From the NCBI GenBank assembly GCA_026388755.1, contig JAPLJE010000796.1, forward strand, positions 1,841-9,351: DNA of 7,511 nucleotides, given 5' to 3'. The notes under the pieces are model-generated. The model was not told the origin of the DNA. It saw only the letters and a list, made by a program, of their open reading frames with translations, and did not search any database. The position numbers and the translations under genes were made by a program. This DNA comes from Deltaproteobacteria bacterium (GTDB taxonomy: Bacteria; Desulfobacterota; Desulfobacteria; Desulfobacterales; Desulfatirhabdiaceae). Below, piece after piece: positions 6,617 to 7,511 of the stretch. Every line of letters starts with the position of its first letter. Position 1 is the stretch's first letter.

Positions 6617-7132
6617 TCACTTTTCAATGCCAATTCTGGCCTGAACCCCCTGGTCATAATAGTGCTTGATGCATTTCATCTCAGTAACCAGATCTGCCTT
6701 TTCGATAATTCGAGGATCGGCTCCCCGGCCGGTAATGATCAGTTCCACGGGCTCCGGTTTGATGGCGATCAGCCCGAGGATATCGTCCACTGAAAAAAGC
6801 CGGCACATTACGGCGACATTGGCTTCTTCCATGATCACCACATCATGCTTAGCATCCATCAGAACAGCATGGACCTTTTCAAGTCCTTTTCTGGCTGCTT
6901 CGATGTCTTCAAAAGAAGGTTTTCCCTTGATGAACCGGCCAATGCCGAACTGCTCAACGCTAATCAAATCCGAAAAACGTTGCAGTGCTTTAATTTCACT
7001 ATAATCGCCCATTTTGATAAACTGGGCGATAAACACCTTCAGGCCGGCGCCCGCGGCCCGAAGGGAAAGGCCAAGGGCTGCTGTGGTCTTTCCTTTTCCG
7101 TCTCCTGTATAAACCTGAACATAACCTTTCAT
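6617..7132 (-). CDS. cobO: Cob(I)yrinic acid a,c-diamide / cob(I)alamin adenosyltransferase (CobO/BtuR type)
   Basis: 171-residue cytosolic enzyme that transfers the 5'-deoxyadenosyl group of ATP to the cobalt of reduced corrinoids, making the coenzyme form in B12 synthesis or salvage. The P-loop GDGKGKTTAALG is at residues 10-21, a Walker-B-like VVIMEEANVAV near 116-126, and the family C-terminus TGRGADPRIIEKADLVTEM...KHYYDQGVQARIGIE is complete. The enzyme lacks the roughly 20-residue N-terminal extension of proteobacterial CobO/BtuR. The start chosen is the ATG at 7132, which begins MKGYVQVYTGDGKGK and has AGGAT 6 bases upstream. The frame stays open 47 codons further to 7273, but that extension has no family similarity and no ribosome-binding site. 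It is the first gene of a two-gene unit with the pterin-binding methyltransferase. Its leader contains nested inverted repeats. Confidence 0.93.
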   Translation of the reverse strand: MKGYVQVYTGDGKGKTTAALGLSLRAAGAGLKVFIAQFIKMGDYSEIKALQRFSDLISVEQFGIGRFIKGKPSFEDIEAARKGLEKVHAVLMDAKHDVVIMEEANVAVMCRLFSVDDILGLIAIKPEPVELIITGRGADPRIIEKADLVTEMKCIKHYYDQGVQARIGIEK

Positions 7133-7138
7133 GATATT

Positions 7139-7143
7139 ATCCT
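7139..7143 (-). promoter_or_regulatory. Ribosome-binding site that fixes the cobO start
   Basis: Minus-strand AGGAT ends 6 bases before the ATG at 7132. No comparable site lies in front of the upstream in-frame ATG at 7273, so this site decides between the short and long versions of the protein. Confidence 0.65.
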
Positions 7144-7163
7144 GTTTAATAAAAAGTGACCGT

Positions 7164-7326
7164 GGCTCGATCGGTTTTCTGAGCATTGAAAACGAGACAA
7201 GAAATCTCACCGGCAGATCTCCCCGATGAACAGCATAACAAATTCTGATATCAGTCTGGCATAAAAACCACAAGCATTTATCCGCGTCTGCCGGCCATCA
7301 GAATGTCAATGAAGTCCAATCGAGCC
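7164..7326 (-). promoter_or_regulatory. Nested inverted repeats in the cobO leader; candidate structured RNA
   Basis: On the minus strand upstream of cobO, GGCTCGAT (7326-7319) can pair with ATCGAGCC (7171-7164). Inside that, CCGGCAGA (7294-7287) can pair with TCTGCCGG (7217-7210). A third perfect 8-bp pairing, 7304-7297 with 7249-7242, crosses the second one, so it would be an alternative fold or a pseudoknot. At the centre is the 10-bp palindrome CTGATATCAG (7245-7254). The stretch GGGGAGATCTGCCGG resembles the B12-box of cobalamin riboswitches, but the rest of that riboswitch core is not recognisable. It could be a regulatory RNA, an operator region or chance. Confidence 0.35.
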
Positions 7327-7349
7327 TTCAATCGGATAGATTTTGCTCC

Positions 7350-7378
7350 TTGCATTTACAGCGCTCATCATGTATAAA
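7350..7378 (+). promoter_or_regulatory. Predicted promoter of tRNA-Leu
   Basis: TTGCAT (7350-7355), a 17-base spacer and TATAAA (7373-7378), with TG immediately before the -10 box. Transcription would start near 7385, about 39 bases before the mature tRNA 5' end. This is one of the two best promoter matches in the window. Confidence 0.6.
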
Positions 7379-7423
7379 ATCGCCATTGAATTTTTTCATC
7401 AACCAGCCATACTTTTCCCATCA

Positions 7424-7511
7424 GCCTGGGTGGCGGAACAGGTAGACGCAAGGGACTTAAAATCCCTCGGGGTTTATCCCTGTACGAGTTCGATTCTCGT
7501 CCCAGGCACCA
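7424..7511 (+). tRNA. tRNA-Leu (anticodon UAA)
   Basis: 88 bases including an encoded CCA. Acceptor stem GCCTGGG (7424-7430) pairs with CCCAGGC (7501-7507); A7508 is the discriminator and CCA is 7509-7511. The anticodon stem AGGGA/TCCCT (7451-7455/7463-7467) encloses the loop CTTAAAA with anticodon TAA at 7458-7460. A long class II variable arm (7468-7482) and T arm ACGAG-TTCGATT-CTCGT (7484-7500) are as expected for leucine. The gene ends exactly at the window edge. Confidence 0.97.

Noticed and set aside
7133..7273. 47-codon N-terminal extension of cobO
   Set aside because: It has no similarity to the family and no ribosome-binding site, and the family N-terminus begins at the ATG at 7132 with its own AGGAT.
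7277..7309. Minus-strand TTGACA with GATAAA as a cobO promoter
   Set aside because: The hexamers are 21 bases apart, too far for a standard promoter.
7210..7423. Complete cobalamin riboswitch upstream of cobO
   Set aside because: Only a B12-box-like stretch is present. The GGTG, GGGAA and GCnACTG core elements are not found in the proper order upstream of it.

Overview
The window looks like a piece of chromosome from a strictly anaerobic or redox-flexible bacterium of moderate GC content, most likely a sulfate reducer or relative in the Desulfobacterota. I infer this from the gene set: a rubredoxin-like/membrane fusion protein, a YkgJ-type cysteine-cluster protein, a corrinoid/pterin methyltransferase beside a cobalamin adenosyltransferase, and an intergenic inverted-repeat element of a kind I recall from such genomes. 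No single marker gene proves the lineage. I see no phage, plasmid, transposase or CRISPR features. Most of the window is ordinary, compact chromosome.

Layout. (1) Bases 2-2558, plus strand: the body of uup, an ABC-F ATPase whose 5' end lies outside the window, overlaps by 11 bases a divergent short-chain dehydrogenase/reductase-fold gene that lacks several canonical catalytic residues. (2) Bases 2561-3947, minus strand: a rubredoxin-like domain fused to a DUF2231-like membrane domain, followed with overlap by a YkgJ-family Cys-cluster protein. This pair converges on the SDR gene with only 2 bases between stops. (3) Bases 3948-4265: a divergent intergenic region with a roughly 126-bp MITE-like inverted-repeat element and a good promoter only about 10 bases from the azlC start. 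(4) Bases 4266-5387, plus strand: azlC and azlD, a predicted branched-chain amino acid exporter. (5) Bases 5518-5811, plus strand: a small protein with a strongly His-rich N-terminus, probably metal-binding. (6) Bases 5816-7132, minus strand: a two-gene unit, cobO-type adenosyltransferase then an AcsE/MtrH/DHPS-fold pterin-binding methyltransferase. (7) Bases 7133-7423: a leader region with nested inverted repeats upstream of cobO, and on the other strand a near-consensus promoter for a tRNA-Leu(UAA) gene at 7424-7511, which ends exactly at the window edge with an encoded CCA.

How the parts fit. The cobO/methyltransferase pair is the clearest functional module: one protein makes adenosylated corrinoid, the other probably moves methyl groups between a tetrahydropterin and a corrinoid protein. 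AzlC and AzlD should form one exporter. The rubredoxin/DUF2231 and YkgJ proteins are both metal-centre candidates, encoded together with overlapping reading frames. The most useful leads are the SDR with missing catalytic residues, the nested-repeat leader of cobO, the MITE-like element, and the near-leaderless azlC promoter.
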